Source: Parasalinivibrio latis
Lineage (GTDB): Bacteria > Pseudomonadota > Gammaproteobacteria > Enterobacterales > Vibrionaceae
Direction of reading: 5' to 3'
DNA length: 64,000 nucleotides
Assembly: GCF_036825535.1 (NCBI RefSeq)
Contig: NZ_CP098812.1
Location: 744,001 to 808,000, forward strand
In this document: piece after piece, positions 1 through 10,134 of the stretch
How the letters are laid out: every line of letters starts with the position of its first letter
Numbering within the stretch: position 1 is the stretch's first letter
Program-made: the position numbers and the translations under genes
Notes under the pieces: generated by a model
Databases searched by the model: none
Told to the model about the DNA's origin: nothing
What the model saw: the letters and a program-made list of their open reading frames with translations, nothing else

Positions 1-93
1 AAGAACGTCGTCTCCGGTGAGGCGTCCGGACTTCAAATCCGGGTGGGGCTGCCAGCAGTCCCAGGTAGGTTCAACTCCTATGTTCTTCCGCCA
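1..93 (+). tRNA. selC: tRNA-Sec (selenocysteine), first 2 nt outside the window
   Basis: This is the selenocysteine-inserting tRNA that reads UGA with SelB. The anticodon TCA is at 33-35, flanked by the long anticodon arm, a long variable arm and a T arm, and the gene ends in an encoded CCA at 91-93. The acceptor 3' strand gttcttcc pairs with aagaac at the window start, so two G residues should lie just outside the window. The overall pattern closely follows E. coli selC. Its position beside selB, selA and a selenoprotein formate dehydrogenase fits the assignment. Confidence 0.96.
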
Positions 94-106
94 AATTCCT
101 CTTTCA

Positions 107-265
107 GTGCTGAGTTGAGAGCAGTGAGTGGCGAGATGTTGAAATCGTTACATTCATCTGGCCGTCAAAGCTCAATACTTTTCTCGCTTCTCGCTTCTCG
201 CTTCTCGCTTCTCGCTTCTCGCTTCTCGCTTCTCGCTTCTCGCTTCTCGCTACTCTTAACTCGTC
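107..265. repeat. Dispersed intergenic repeat, copy 1 (convergent selC/selB gap)
   Basis: The gap between selC (+) and selB (-) is filled by a degenerate element. One end reads ctgagttgagagcagtgagt followed by ggcgagat. The other end is the reverse-complement-like ctactcttaactcgtc, so the ends form an imperfect inverted repeat. Similar sequences occur at 32422-32502 and 43152-43256, both also in convergent gaps. A 7-nt tandem array sits inside this copy. No protein can be supported here. Function is unknown; a mobile miniature element or a terminator-associated repeat is possible. Confidence 0.5.
181..250. repeat. Heptanucleotide tandem repeat, 10 copies of TTCTCGC
   Basis: Ten uninterrupted, identical copies of TTCTCGC span 70 bp, and then the pattern breaks into tactctt. 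The array lies 17 bp beyond the selB stop codon in the convergent gap with selC. Perfect copy identity suggests recent expansion by slippage, so copy number should vary between strains. It has no spacers and is not CRISPR-like. Confidence 0.9.
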
Positions 266-266
266 C

Positions 267-2156
267 CTAAAGAACATACATCCCCCCATCCCGGATCACT
301 CTGCTGCTGGACTTGAATACCCGGCGGGTAAAGCCGGTGCGGTCGAACAGTTCCAGGATCTGGATACTGACCTTGCGGCCGAGGTTGATAAGCTGGCGTG
401 CTTCCGCTGTTTCCAGCATCTCGTTTTCAGCCAGGTAGCCGCGGATGGTTTCAGCAATGCTGAACAGGTGCTCGGTAAAGACATAGCGGTCTTTCACCAC
501 CGCCGTGATGTAGCCAAGCTGAACCAGTTTATGGCAAAGCGGGCGGATGACATCCGGTTCAACCCCTAGCTGTTTACTGAAATCCGTTACCCACAAAGGC
601 ATGGTATTTTGGGTGTAAAGTGCAGCCATCTGCTGCCAAATGTCGGCTTCTTCATCTGTCAGTGCGATCTGGTGTACCGGCAGGTGGATAAGGCCACGGC
701 TTTGCGCAAGTTCTCCACTTGCCAGCATTTCATCCAGCGCCAGGTCGACAATGGCCTGTGGCAATACCGAGCGCAGTATCCGGCTCAGGCGTGCCCTGCC
801 AAGGCCAAGCTCATCGGTGTGGCTCTGGTGGTACTGATCCAGTGTCTCATTCAGGCGGGCCTTGAGCTCAGTGATCTGACTGCCGGCGATAATGTGCGGG
901 CCGTGCTCAACCAGCGCATCGTCTGATACAGACATCTCCGCCAGCAGGGCCTCAATAGCCATATCAGTCAGTTGCCAGTCCCACTTAAAGGCGTCACGTT
1001 CTACGACCCTGTTCCGGCTTTGGAAGGCAAGTGACCTGTCCGGGGAGCACTGTTCTGCAAGGGCTGACAGGTATGCCAGACGTTCAGGTTTTCGCTTGCC
1101 TCTGGACGGCGGGGCGGTTTCCAGCACGGTGGCTCCGCCGAGTGTCTGCTTGCCGCAGGCATCGCGCAGCACAATGATATCGCCCCTGGCGACAAGGAAC
1201 GGCGCGTCAAGCACAAGCTCCAGCAGGTGTCCGTTTGCTTCCGGCTTTTCTGCCAGGTAGCCAATCTTGCCGATACAATGGCACGCGCCGTGATGGAAGT
1301 GGGCGCTTTGCCAGTGGGCTGGTATGGCATCCCCGCGGTAGAGCACGGTCACCCGGCTTTGTGCATCCGGCTGTGGCAGGCTGCTGAGCCAGTCGCCCCG
1401 TGACAGGCCGTGGTGGTTGTCGATGCCCGCAAGGTTTAAGGCAACACGCTGCCCGCCCTTGCCGGTTCCGGCTTCCTGCCCCTGGGCATGGATACCCCGC
1501 ACGCGAAGGGCCTGTTTCTGGCCGGAACAGTAAAGTTTGTCTCCCGGTTTTACTTCGCCGCTTATTACCGTCCCGGTGACGACAACACCTGCACCTTTTA
1601 CGCTGAACGCGCGGTCCAGCGTCATGCGGAAACTCTGTCCGGTGGTATCCGGGTTGTGACTGGCAACCAGTGCGTTGAGGTGGGCTTTCAGTGCCGGGAT
1701 ACCGTCACCGGTCGGAGCGGACACAGCAAAGCACTCCCACTGGATCTCTTGCCCGGCCAGCAACTGGGCGAGCTGGTTTTCGGTGCGGGTCAGCTGGGCG
1801 GCATCTGCCTTGTCACATTTGGTGATGGCTACCGTCAGGGTTTCCAGGTTCAGGAGCTTGAGGATAGCCATGTGCTCCAATGTCTGGGGCATCACACCAT
1901 CGTCAGCGGCAACGACCAGCAGCGCATGTTTCGCACTGCTGACCCCGGCCAGCATGTTGTTGATAAATTTTTCGTGCCCCGGCACATCGATAAATGCCAA
2001 CCGCTCACCGCACTCGGTATCCATAAAGGCATAGCCGAGGTCGATGGTCATGCCCCGGCGCTTTTCCTCCGGCAGGCGGTCGGCATCGGTGCCGGTCAGG
2101 GCTTGCAGCAGGGTGGTTTTGCCATGGTCAACATGGCCCGCAGTGACGATGATCAT
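267..2156 (-). CDS. selB: Selenocysteine-specific translation elongation factor SelB
   Basis: SelB is the EF-Tu-like GTPase that carries Sec-tRNA to UGA codons marked by a SECIS hairpin. The 629-aa protein starts with the GTPase domain: P loop GHVDHGKT at residues 7-14, switch [10 protein letters not shown] at 57-64 and a TKCD base-recognition motif near 112. EF-Tu-like domains 2 and 3 follow, then a long C-terminal winged-helix region that binds the SECIS RNA. Length is normal for the family (about 614 aa in E. coli). The start ATG shares its first base with the selA stop (TGATG), so the two genes are translationally coupled. The stop lies 17 bp from the heptamer array. Confidence 0.96.
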   Translation of the reverse strand: MIIVTAGHVDHGKTTLLQALTGTDADRLPEEKRRGMTIDLGYAFMDTECGERLAFIDVPGHEKFINNMLAGVSSAKHALLVVAADDGVMPQTLEHMAILKLLNLETLTVAITKCDKADAAQLTRTENQLAQLLAGQEIQWECFAVSAPTGDGIPALKAHLNALVASHNPDTTGQSFRMTLDRAFSVKGAGVVVTGTVISGEVKPGDKLYCSGQKQALRVRGIHAQGQEAGTGKGGQRVALNLAGIDNHHGLSRGDWLSSLPQPDAQSRVTVLYRGDAIPAHWQSAHFHHGACHCIGKIGYLAEKPEANGHLLELVLDAPFLVARGDIIVLRDACGKQTLGGATVLETAPPSRGKRKPERLAYLSALAEQCSPDRSLAFQSRNRVVERDAFKWDWQLTDMAIEALLAEMSVSDDALVEHGPHIIAGSQITELKARLNETLDQYHQSHTDELGLGRARLSRILRSVLPQAIVDLALDEMLASGELAQSRGLIHLPVHQIALTDEEADIWQQMAALYTQNTMPLWVTDFSKQLGVEPDVIRPLCHKLVQLGYITAVVKDRYVFTEHLFSIAETIRGYLAENEMLETAEARQLINLGRKVSIQILELFDRTGFTRRVFKSSSRVIRDGGMYVL

Positions 2157-3616
2157 CAGTTGCCCCTGCCCTGGTATTGCATAAGGTTATCCCCGGCCTG
2201 GCGCAGCATCTGCTCCAGCTCCACTTCATCATCTACGCCGCGAAGGTCCAGCAGCAGGACGCCGTTGGACTGGCGGCCAATCACCGGCAAATCGGTGTCC
2301 TTGAGCAGTTTGTCCAGCTTGCCAAGTGACAGGCTGCCGGATGCATTTGCCAACGCACAGCGCGGGGTAAAGCAAAGGGCCAGAGACGCAAGCAACACAT
2401 CAGGCTGAGAGCCGCTGCCAATCTGGGTTTCGCACGGTGTCAGGCGGATGTCGAAATAGGGTTCGAACGCCTCGCAGGCTTCCAGCAGGTTTTCGCCAAT
2501 GGCTTCCAGCTCGTCAAGCGGGCGGGAAAGCTTTCGGAACACCGGCAGGTTGGTGTCCAGCCCTTCCTGGTTGCGGTATTGGAGCAATGTGGCTTCCAAT
2601 GCTGCCAGCGCCATCTTGTCGCAGCGCAGGGCGCGTTTCAGCGGGTGGGACTGGAGCTTGTCGATGAGATCCTTTTTGCCAACAACCAGCCCGGCCTGTG
2701 GGCCGCCCAGCAGTTTGTCGCCGGAGAAGCTCACCAGGTCCACGCCGTCTGCGAGCATTTGCTGTGGCATCGGCTCTTTGGACAGACCGAAACGGGAAAG
2801 GTCAGTCAGGGCACCGCTACCCAAATCGGAAATCAGGGCAATGCCTTTTTCCCTGCAAAGGGTGGCGAGCTCAGCTTCTGCGACAGAATGGGTGAAGCCG
2901 CAGATATGGTAGTTGCTGGTGTGGACCTTCATGATGGCGACGGTGTTTTCAGTGATCGCCGCCTCGTAGTCACGCAGGTGGGTGCGGTTGGTGCAGCCCA
3001 CCTCAACCATTTTGCAGCCGGCCTGCGCCATGATATCCGGGATACGGAATGCACCGCCGATTTCAACCAGTTCACCGCGCGATACAATCACCTCTTTCCC
3101 GGCAGCGACGGAAGCCAGCATCAGCAGCACGGCGGCCGCATTGTTGTTTACCACGCAGCAGTTTTCGGCCCCCGTCAGCTCATGGACAAGCTCTGCGACC
3201 CGGCTGTCGCGGTGGCCGCGTTTACCCGCACCCATATCGAATTCCAGCGGGGCAGGGTTTCGCATGACATCACTGACCGCATCAATGGCCGCTTCGCACA
3301 TCTGAGCGCGGCCGAGGTTGGTGTGCAACACGGTACCGGTCAGGTTGATAACCGGGGTCAGGCTGTGGCGGCTCTCGCGGCGGATCGCGCTTTTCAGCGT
3401 ATCCACCGTAAGGCTTTCGTCACTGCACCAGGCGGGCAGTGAGCCAGCTTCACTGATGTCTGACCTTGCCCGGCTTTGCATGTCGGCGAGCAGGGATTTT
3501 ACCCAGGCTTTTCCGTATTGGCGGCTAAGGCCGATCACTTGAGGTATCAGCAGCAGGGCGTCCATGGCCGGGATTGCTCGGTACAGCGCGTTTTTGTTGA
3601 TGATAGCTTGAGTCAT
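2156..3616 (-). CDS. selA: L-seryl-tRNA(Sec) selenium transferase SelA
   Basis: SelA is a PLP enzyme that converts Ser-tRNA(Sec) to Sec-tRNA(Sec) using selenophosphate. The 486-aa protein shows the family pattern: [14 protein letters not shown] near residue 91, a glycine-rich region with [14 protein letters not shown] near 180, and the PLP lysine in [10 protein letters not shown] (K301). It is slightly longer than the usual 463 aa, with the extra residues near the N-terminus. The stop overlaps the selB start by one base. The gene lies 102 bp downstream of fdhE across a hairpin terminator, so expression may combine read-through from the fdn operon with its own promoter. The selenophosphate synthetase gene selD is not in this window. 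Confidence 0.96.
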   Translation of the reverse strand: MTQAIINKNALYRAIPAMDALLLIPQVIGLSRQYGKAWVKSLLADMQSRARSDISEAGSLPAWCSDESLTVDTLKSAIRRESRHSLTPVINLTGTVLHTNLGRAQMCEAAIDAVSDVMRNPAPLEFDMGAGKRGHRDSRVAELVHELTGAENCCVVNNNAAAVLLMLASVAAGKEVIVSRGELVEIGGAFRIPDIMAQAGCKMVEVGCTNRTHLRDYEAAITENTVAIMKVHTSNYHICGFTHSVAEAELATLCREKGIALISDLGSGALTDLSRFGLSKEPMPQQMLADGVDLVSFSGDKLLGGPQAGLVVGKKDLIDKLQSHPLKRALRCDKMALAALEATLLQYRNQEGLDTNLPVFRKLSRPLDELEAIGENLLEACEAFEPYFDIRLTPCETQIGSGSQPDVLLASLALCFTPRCALANASGSLSLGKLDKLLKDTDLPVIGRQSNGVLLLDLRGVDDEVELEQMLRQAGDNLMQYQGRGN

Positions 3617-3655
3617 GGGTCTTTCCGGAGTGTCTTTCCAAGCGACAGAAAATCA

Positions 3656-3706
3656 GGTGAAAAAGAAAAAAACAGGCCTGCTCCGGGGTGATGGAACAAG
3701 CCTGTC
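3656..3706 (-). terminator. Stem-loop terminator between fdhE and selA
   Basis: On the minus strand an imperfect 13-bp stem (acaggcttgttcc with ggagcaggcctgt) is followed by a T-rich run (TTTTTTTCTTTTTC). It lies directly after the fdhE stop and before selA, so it should end or attenuate the fdn operon transcript. Confidence 0.75.
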
Positions 3707-3718
3707 TGAACAGCAAAA

Positions 3719-4618
3719 TTACTCTTCGTGAGCCAGCAGGTACGGGTTCACGGTTGTCGGTTTGAAGCCCTTTTCAGCGAGGTGCTGGTCATAATGCATG
3801 GTCAGCAGATCGTCGACCGCCGGATCCAGTTTCGGGTCCAGGTTGGTAAACAGCATCTTGGTGTAACCATGGCAATGGCCGCAGCTTTCGATACGCACCG
3901 GTGCCTCTTTTTCCTGTTCTGCCCACAGGTAGACTTCGTCGTCCCCGTAGCAGTTGGTACAGGTTGCGCGCACCATGTGCCATTCGGTCTCGCACAGGGA
4001 ACAGTGCAGGTAACGGAGCCCCTCACGAGGCTCTTCCTTGATTACGCTGGCAACCGGGTGGCTGCCGCACACAGGGCAAAGCTGGCGGTTTTCCATGGCA
4101 TCCACGGCAAGGGCCGGGACGGCTTTCGGTGCCCAGTGGGCCCAGTAGCTGGAAAGTGCCGCCCAGATGAACAGGCTGTATTCAGCCGGGACATCTGAGA
4201 ACTTGCCGCTGCGAAGGGCATACGCCCAGCCTTGCAGGGTATCCTGCCCGGTTTCTGCCAGCATTTTCAGGATGGCTGCCACGTTTTCCGGTACGACCGG
4301 CAGCAGCCCGCTGATGATCTCAAGCAACACCATCTGCCAACACTTGTCATCCCTGAACTTATCCGCGGCAAACGGGGTGGCTTCGCCCGGCTTGAAGGCC
4401 GGCATCGGGCCAAACTCGCCTTTTTCGGCCACGGTTGCCTGTACACTTACCAGTTGTTCGATAAGGGCCAGGTAGTCCGCCAGGTCAGCGTCGCCTTTTT
4501 TCTCATTCAGGCGTGCCGCACGGGCTTGGTAGAGTTTCAGGGTGTCAGCGGGGATCACCGGGACAATACCCGGGCCCTGCTTTTGCAAGGTTTCTGCGTC
4601 AAAGGTTGCTTGAGTCAT
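3719..4618 (-). CDS. fdhE: Formate dehydrogenase accessory protein FdhE
   Basis: FdhE is a cytoplasmic maturation factor for Tat-exported respiratory formate dehydrogenases. The 299-aa protein has the expected C-terminal metal-binding cysteine pairs: CPVCGSHP near residue 182, CSLCETEW, CTNC and CGHC. No signal peptide or membrane segment is seen. It is the fourth gene of the fdnGHI-fdhE operon, starting 3 bp after the fdnI stop. A hairpin terminator follows it. The length matches E. coli FdhE (309 aa) closely. Confidence 0.93.
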   Translation of the reverse strand: MTQATFDAETLQKQGPGIVPVIPADTLKLYQARAARLNEKKGDADLADYLALIEQLVSVQATVAEKGEFGPMPAFKPGEATPFAADKFRDDKCWQMVLLEIISGLLPVVPENVAAILKMLAETGQDTLQGWAYALRSGKFSDVPAEYSLFIWAALSSYWAHWAPKAVPALAVDAMENRQLCPVCGSHPVASVIKEEPREGLRYLHCSLCETEWHMVRATCTNCYGDDEVYLWAEQEKEAPVRIESCGHCHGYTKMLFTNLDPKLDPAVDDLLTMHYDQHLAEKGFKPTTVNPYLLAHEE

Positions 4619-4621
4619 AAC

Positions 4622-5251
4622 TTAAGGTTGTTCCCGCTCGTATTCTTCAACAGACATTGGGTGGTGCTTCTTGAGCCATGCGCGGCTGACTTTGCCGTAC
4701 AGCATGCCCGGGATAGAACCTTCCACCCACAGCGCCATCCACACGTGCACAACGATCGACTGGATCATCAGCAGTGCCGCAATGACGTGGATCAGGATTG
4801 CCCACTGCACCACTTCAGGAGAGAAGTTAGGTGCAAAGTAAGGCTGCCACATAATGAAGCCGGTCGCGCCCAGCACCAGACCGCTCAGCAGGTTGGTGCG
4901 GAACAGCATTTTCTGGCCCGGGTTGTAATGGCCAACAGGCGGGATTTTCTCCTCGTTGTCGGTCATTACGTGCTTCACGTTTTTCATCCATGCCAGGTCG
5001 TACTTGTTCCACCGGTTGTGGTGGTAATAACGTACGCTCAGGATCACCAGCACTACACACATCGCCACACCGGTGAACGGGTGGATGATGCGTGCCAGCG
5101 TCGGTGTGCCGGCAATGTTGCCCAGCCATCCGAATGACGGATAGAGGAACGACAGGCCGGTGATCATGGTGAACAGGCCGCTTGCTGCAATAAACCAGTG
5201 GCAAAGACGGTTAGACAGGCGGTGACGGATAAACATCTTTTGCTTGGCCAT
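4622..5251 (-). CDS. fdnI: Formate dehydrogenase cytochrome b556 subunit (gamma)
   Basis: This 209-aa integral membrane protein anchors the formate dehydrogenase complex and passes electrons to the quinone pool through two b haems. Four hydrophobic segments are visible, with histidines at expected haem-ligand positions: HWFIAASG near residue 18, HPFTG near 57, and VIHVIAAL and VHVWMALW in the C-terminal half. It starts 5 bp after fdnH ends. FdoI-type is an equally good name; the choice between the Fdn and Fdo isoforms cannot be made from sequence alone. Confidence 0.92.
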   Translation of the reverse strand: MAKQKMFIRHRLSNRLCHWFIAASGLFTMITGLSFLYPSFGWLGNIAGTPTLARIIHPFTGVAMCVVLVILSVRYYHHNRWNKYDLAWMKNVKHVMTDNEEKIPPVGHYNPGQKMLFRTNLLSGLVLGATGFIMWQPYFAPNFSPEVVQWAILIHVIAALLMIQSIVVHVWMALWVEGSIPGMLYGKVSRAWLKKHHPMSVEEYEREQP

Positions 5252-5256
5252 CTCGC

Positions 5257-6117
5257 TTACTCCTCGTCTTCTTCTACACGGTTACGGCCCACCGCGATGC
5301 GGTGGATACAGGCCAGTGCCACAGTGGCAGCCAGGCCGGCAGCGCCGATTGGTTTCACCCAGTCCTGCTTGATCGTGGTCGGTACGCTCACTTTCGGATC
5401 TTTCGGCATGCCGTAGCTTTCCGGATCCGTAATGTCGCGCAGTACCAGAATCATACCGGTACCGTTCACACCGTCCGGGTTATAGATACCCGCCTTGGTG
5501 TGGCCTTCCGCGTGCAGTTCTTTCACGCGCTGCTCAGCACGGAACAGCATGTCTTCGCGGGTACCGAAGTTCAGTGCGCCGGTCGGGCAGGTCTTCACAC
5601 ATGAAGGCTCCTGGCCGACTGCCAGACGGTCAGCACACATGGTGCACTTGTACGCCTTTCCATCAACCGGTGACAGCTTTGGCACGTTGAACGGACACGC
5701 CGTTACACACTCGCCACAGCCGATACACTTGTCGGCCACGTAGTCCACGGTGCCGTCCACGCGCTTGATGATCGCGCCGGTAGACGGGCAGGTCTGCAGG
5801 CACGACGGGTTACCACAGTGCATGCACGCCGTGTGGGTGAACTGCCAGAACAGGCGGTTGTTCTCCAGCACTTCGTGGTACTGCATCAGGGTCCAGCACT
5901 CAGAAGACAGTTCCATTGGGTTCTGGTAGCTGCCTTCAAAGGTGCCCACATCCGCACGCAGGTTGTTCCACTCTGAACACGCTACCTGGCAGCCTTTGCA
6001 GCCGGTGCAGCGGGTGGCGTCGAACAGCTTGGCGACGTGTTCCGTCGCCATGCGTGCCTGTGAAGGAGGCGTCAGGTCAGATGTCCCGGAGGCCATGATA
6101 ATGTTGCTGTCTGACAT
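5257..6117 (-). CDS. fdnH: Formate dehydrogenase iron-sulfur subunit (beta)
   Basis: This 286-aa subunit carries four [4Fe-4S] clusters that wire the catalytic subunit to the cytochrome b subunit. Cysteine motifs include C37xxC40xxC43xxxC47 (RCTGCKGCQVACSEW) and further ferredoxin-type sets in CMHCGNPSCLQTCP, CIGCGECVTACP and CTMCADRL. A hydrophobic anchor (GAAGLAATVALACIHRIAVG) lies near the C-terminus, as in E. coli FdnH. The protein has no Tat signal of its own; it is expected to be co-exported with FdnG. It starts 3 bp after the fdnG stop. Confidence 0.94.
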   Translation of the reverse strand: MSDSNIIMASGTSDLTPPSQARMATEHVAKLFDATRCTGCKGCQVACSEWNNLRADVGTFEGSYQNPMELSSECWTLMQYHEVLENNRLFWQFTHTACMHCGNPSCLQTCPSTGAIIKRVDGTVDYVADKCIGCGECVTACPFNVPKLSPVDGKAYKCTMCADRLAVGQEPSCVKTCPTGALNFGTREDMLFRAEQRVKELHAEGHTKAGIYNPDGVNGTGMILVLRDITDPESYGMPKDPKVSVPTTIKQDWVKPIGAAGLAATVALACIHRIAVGRNRVEEDEE

Positions 6118-6120
6118 GGC

Positions 6121-9100
6121 TTATTGCCCCTCCACTTTAGTGATGTTGACCAGGAACGCTTTGTATTCCGGGGTCTGGGAGTTGGCGTCACCGACGTATG
6201 GAGTCAGTGAGTTCACCTCATAGGCTTCCCGGGTCAGGCCTTCATAGTTGGCGTGGGTCGGGATTCCGATGGTGTGAAGCTGCTTGCCGTTCACCATGAA
6301 CGGTTGCAGGCGCTTGGTCACCAGGGCCTTGGTCACAATGTAATTACGCTTCGAACTTACCTTCACCCAGTCACCGTTCTTGATGCCTTTCTCGGCGGCC
6401 AGCGCTTCGTCCATTTCAACAAAGTGCTGCGGCTGCGCGATGGCGTTCAGACGCGAGTGTGTGGTCCAGTTGTTGAAGTGCTCCGTCAGGTGGTAGGTGG
6501 TACCTACGTACGGGAACTCTTCAAACGTACCCATCTGTTCTGCGTCGTACTTGAACAGGCGCGCAGCCGGGTTGCTGACCACTTTAGGGTGCATCGGGTT
6601 GGTACCGATTGGCGTTTCAAACGGTTCGTAGTGTTCAGGGAACGGACCGTCTTTCATCATGCGGTTCACGAACAGGCGTGAACAGCCTTCCGGGTTCATC
6701 AGGAAGCCGGTTTTCGCGCTGGCTTCCGGGTCGAGCTTGGCGTTGAAGTCAGGTACGTCGATACCGTTCCACTTGCTGCCAGTCCACTCCATCAGTACGC
6801 GATTTTCGTCCCAAGGCTTGCCGTTAACGTCAGCCGAGGCACGGTTGTACAGCACGCGGCGGTTAGCCGGCCATGCGAATGACCATCCCGGGGTGATACC
6901 TTTGCCTGACGGGTCAGAGTTATCGCGGTTGGCCATTTGGTTGCCCGCTTCTGTCCAGCTGCCGGTGTAAATCCAGCAACCACAGGCGGTAGAGCCGTCG
7001 TCTTTCAGTTCGCCAAAGCTGCTCAGCTGTTTGCCGGTTGCCAGGTCGATACCGTTCAATTGCTTGGCGACTTCCGGCGCACTCGGGTTGTTCGAGTTCA
7101 CGTACTGCCAGTCAATGGCGTCAACCGCTTCCGGCAACGCGCCACCTTCTTTGGCGTAGAGTGCTTTCAGCTCTTTGAGGATACCGGACCAGATTTCACC
7201 GTCGCTGATTGCTTCGCCCGGAGAGGCTGCGCCTTTCCAGTGCCATTGCATCCAGCGGCCGGAGTTCACGATGGTACCTTCTTCTTCCGCAAAACAGCCG
7301 GTAGGCAGGCGGAAGACTTCCGTCATGATGTTTTCGCTGTCCACTTCGTTGAACAGCTTTTTGTTACGCCAGAATGTTGCGGTTTCCACCGCCAGTGGGT
7401 CCATTACCACCAGATACTTCAGCTTCGACAGGCTTTCGCTGATCTTGGCCTTGTTAGGCAAAGACGCGAGCAGGTTGAAGCCCTGCACGATATAACCGTT
7501 AACCTGGCCTTCGTGCATCATCTGGAAGTAGCGCAATACGTCGTACTGCTCGTCCCACTTCGGCATCCAGTCGTAACCGAAGTTGTTTGCTGCGGTCGCC
7601 TTGTTACCCCAGAAAGACTTCATCAGCGAGACGAAGAACTTGGAGTAGTTCTGCCAGTAGTTAGTCTGGCCCGGACGCAGTGCCGCAGGGGTGTGGTTTG
7701 CAATGTGTGCAGCAAGGTCCACATCTTTGTCGTTCGGCAGTTTCAGGTAACCCGGCAGGTTCTGGCAAAGCAGGCCCATATCGGTAATACCCTGGATATT
7801 TGAGTGACCACGCAGTGCGTTTACACCGCCGCCAAGCATACCCATGTTGCCGAGGATCAGTTGCACCATCGCCATTGAGCGGATGTTCTGGGCACCTTTT
7901 GAGTGCTGAGTCCAGCCCAGGGCGTACAGGAAGGTCGCAACCTTGTTCTTCTTGCTGGTTGAGCCAATGATTTCGCAGACGTTTTCATACTGGGCACGCG
8001 GGGTACCTGTGATGTTAACGACTTCATCAATGGTGTAGCGTGCTACGTGCTCTTTCAGCAGGTTCCACACACAGCGAGGGTGGCTCAGGGTTTCATCAAC
8101 CTTGGCGTAGCCCTGCTCGTCCAGTTCATAGAACCAGGACTCGGTGTCGTAGCTCTTGGTCTCAGGGTCATAACCTGTGAACAGGCCGTCCTGGTAACCA
8201 AAGTCTTCCCGTACGATGAAACCGGCGTTGGTGAAGGTTTTCACGTAGTCCCAGTTCACCTGGTTGGTCTCGATCAGGTAACGGATCAGGCCCAGGAAGA
8301 AAGCAATGTCAGTACCGGAGCGCAGTTGGGCGTAATAGTCCGCCACCGCAGCACTGCGGTTAAAACGAGGGTCAACCACAACCAACTTAGCGTTGTTGTG
8401 CTTCATCGCCTCTGTTACCCAGCCGAAACCGACCGGATGGTTCTCTGCAGCGTTGCCGCCCATAATAATCACTACATCGGCATTCTTGATGTCGATCCAG
8501 TGGTTGGTCATCGCACCGCGACCAAATGTTGGAGCAAGACTTGCTACCGTTGGCGCGTGTCAGATGCGGGCTTGGGTGTCTACAGCCACCAGGCCAAGAC
8601 CCCGAGCAAATTTCTGTGTCAGGAAACCAGCTTCGTTACTTTGGGCAGAGGCAGTCAGCATACCGGTGGTCAGCCAGCGGTTTACTGTGGTGCCTTGCTC
8701 GTTTACCGCAACCATGTTCTTGTCGCGGTCATCTTTCATCAGACGGGCAATGCGCTTGAAGGCGTCTTCCCAGGTGATGCGGGTCCACTCGGTGGCACCT
8801 GGCGCACGGTATTCTGGGAACTTGAGGCGGTCTGGGCTGTTTACAAAGTCCAGCAGGCCGGCACCTTTAGGGCACAGGCGGCCGCGGCTGACTGGGTGGT
8901 CAGCGTCGCCTTCAATGTGGAAAAGGGAGGCTTCAACGTTTTTGCTCACATCACCGCGGCTGTACATCAGCAGGCCACAGCCTACCGAGCAATAGCAGCA
9001 GTTATTGCGCGTTTCTTTTGCACTTGTCAGCTTAAACTCGCGCGTGGCAGCTTGCGCAACTGTCGGCATCATGCCCAGTGCTGCAATGGCGGACGTAGCC

Positions 9101-9147
9101 GCAGTGCCGGCGCACAGTTTAAAAAACTGACGACGATTCATTTTCAC
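6121..9147 (-). CDS. fdnG: Formate dehydrogenase major subunit, selenoprotein (UGA = Sec196)
   Basis: This is the periplasmic molybdopterin subunit that oxidises formate to CO2. The reading frame is continuous only if the UGA at 8560-8562 is read as selenocysteine, giving 1008 residues with Sec196 in the context ARI-U-HAPTVASLAPTFGRG. That matches the Sec position of E. coli FdnG. The N-terminus is a Tat signal with NRRQFFK at residues 4-10. Cysteines 50, 53, 57 and 92 form the [4Fe-4S] site. A bSECIS hairpin follows the UGA. The gene heads fdnGHI-fdhE. A standard gene finder would split it into a 195-aa and a 796-aa piece. Naming as fdnG rather than fdoG is a choice of convenience. Confidence 0.95.
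8531..8562 (-). promoter_or_regulatory. Sec UGA codon and bacterial SECIS hairpin inside fdnG
   Basis: In the mRNA, UGA (8562-8560) is followed after 11 nt by GGUAGCAAGUCUUGCUCC (8548-8531). This folds as GG-U-AGCAA/UUGCU-CC with a bulged U and a GUC apical loop. The bulged U and the loop G-U are the features SelB recognises in E. coli fdhF and fdnG. Confidence 0.9.
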
Positions 9148-9759
9148 GATTTCTTATCCCACGGTTGTGAGTTCTGATACCGGGAACAGAGGCACGACAT
9201 TGCTCTGTTTCCATAAATCCTTTCAGGTTGAGGGAAGTGCCCAATCTGAAAGAACCCATTAATTCCCGGTTCACTGTTTTTTAACAGCCGTTGGCTGCGA
9301 CGTCGTGAGGGTAATATCTATTCGGTGAATTTTATTGATATGGATCAGAAGAAAATAAGGTTTTATTTAAGCAAGTGCATAATTGCTGTCGTTATTGGGT
9401 TTAATTAGCAACATACATTTCAATTTTGATCCTTTGATTTTTATCTCTCAAAAATCTACAGATTAAAAATCTTTATAAAACAATAATATGCATTAATTCT
9501 GACCGAGGTGTTTTAATATATTAATAGCTGGGGCGTAATTAAAAACCATACTTAAAATTATAATCCCTCCTGTATTTTCATGGCGATATTTAATTAATTG
9601 TGAATGTTAGTACAAGTTAAAATAACAGTAAATTCCCACCTGTGTCAGTATTTCAGATAATGACGATAAAAAAGAAAGAATATGAACAGAGTGAAACAAG
9701 CCGTGAATGAAGGCGGGATGTGAGGCGGGTTTTATTACAATATTTTAACTGATGATACG
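9148..9759. other. 612-bp AT-rich intergenic region upstream of fdnG
   Basis: No convincing gene is present. The region holds the fdnG promoter area, including the FNR-like box at 9335-9348. The stretch from about 9400 to 9660 is strongly AT-rich, with runs of A and T. A small RNA cannot be excluded but nothing supports one. Confidence 0.6.
9335..9348. promoter_or_regulatory. FNR-like operator upstream of fdnG
   Basis: TTGATATGGATCAG matches the FNR consensus TTGAT-N4-ATCAA at nine of ten defined bases. It lies about 190 bp before the fdnG start, and anaerobic activation is expected for a respiratory formate dehydrogenase. No transcription start is known, so spacing to the promoter cannot be judged. 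Confidence 0.6.
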
Positions 9760-9948
9760 TTACGGTTGGTGATGACTGCTGCCGGAAGTGCCGGTTTCCT
9801 GAGCTGAATTCGGTTTTTTTGCCACCGCCCGACGAATAGCCAAGGTACTCACCAATGCGATAACCGCTGTGATAAACAACAGCCACGGCACATGCTCACC
9901 CGGATTGGCCGCCACAGATTGAAGGGTTGCCAGCAGTGTTGAAAACAT
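9760..9948 (-). CDS. Small single-pass membrane protein, unknown function
   Basis: I do not recognise this 62-aa protein. A single hydrophobic helix at about residues 20-38 (VPWLLFITAVIALVSTLAI) is followed by a basic RRAVAKK stretch and a polar, Ser/His-rich tail. That charge pattern predicts a cytoplasmic C-terminus. A GGAG ribosome-binding sequence lies about 8 nt before the ATG, which favours a real gene. It points toward the fdn operon but is 600 bp away from it, so a functional link is not implied. It marks the left border of the accessory region. Confidence 0.5.
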   Translation of the reverse strand: MFSTLLATLQSVAANPGEHVPWLLFITAVIALVSTLAIRRAVAKKPNSAQETGTSGSSHHQP

Positions 9949-10134
9949 TAAGTGGCTCCGGTTGGAAAGTGTTCAAAAAGTGAAATGAGTTTAGCACCGA
10001 GTTGGGTGGGGCTGAATAGGAAGAACTGTGATTTTGTAAGTCATACAGCTGTTTTATAGGAAAATAGCTAAAGTGAATATGCATTCTCACAGTCCTTTGT
10101 TGGGTTCTCAAATCTAGGTTGGGTAAAAAAGGGA

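Noticed and set aside
181..250. CRISPR array
   Set aside because: Ten perfect 7-nt units without spacers are a simple tandem repeat. No cas gene is in the window and no array was seen elsewhere.
1488..2408. A 306-aa open frame on the plus strand across selB/selA
   Set aside because: It is antisense to two well-supported genes, with no recognisable domain and compositional signs of a shadow frame.
8560..9147. fdnG as a gene broken by a premature stop
   Set aside because: The UGA is in the exact Sec position with a bSECIS hairpin and the frame continues in family-consistent sequence, and selC, selA and selB are adjacent.
6937..9177. Long plus-strand open frames opposite fdnG
   Set aside because: They are antisense shadows of a conserved gene in GC-rich codons; no ribosome-binding site or family similarity.
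9653..9886. A 77-aa open frame on the minus strand upstream of fdnG
   Set aside because: It overlaps the better-supported 62-aa membrane protein in another frame, has a low-complexity product and no clear ribosome-binding site.
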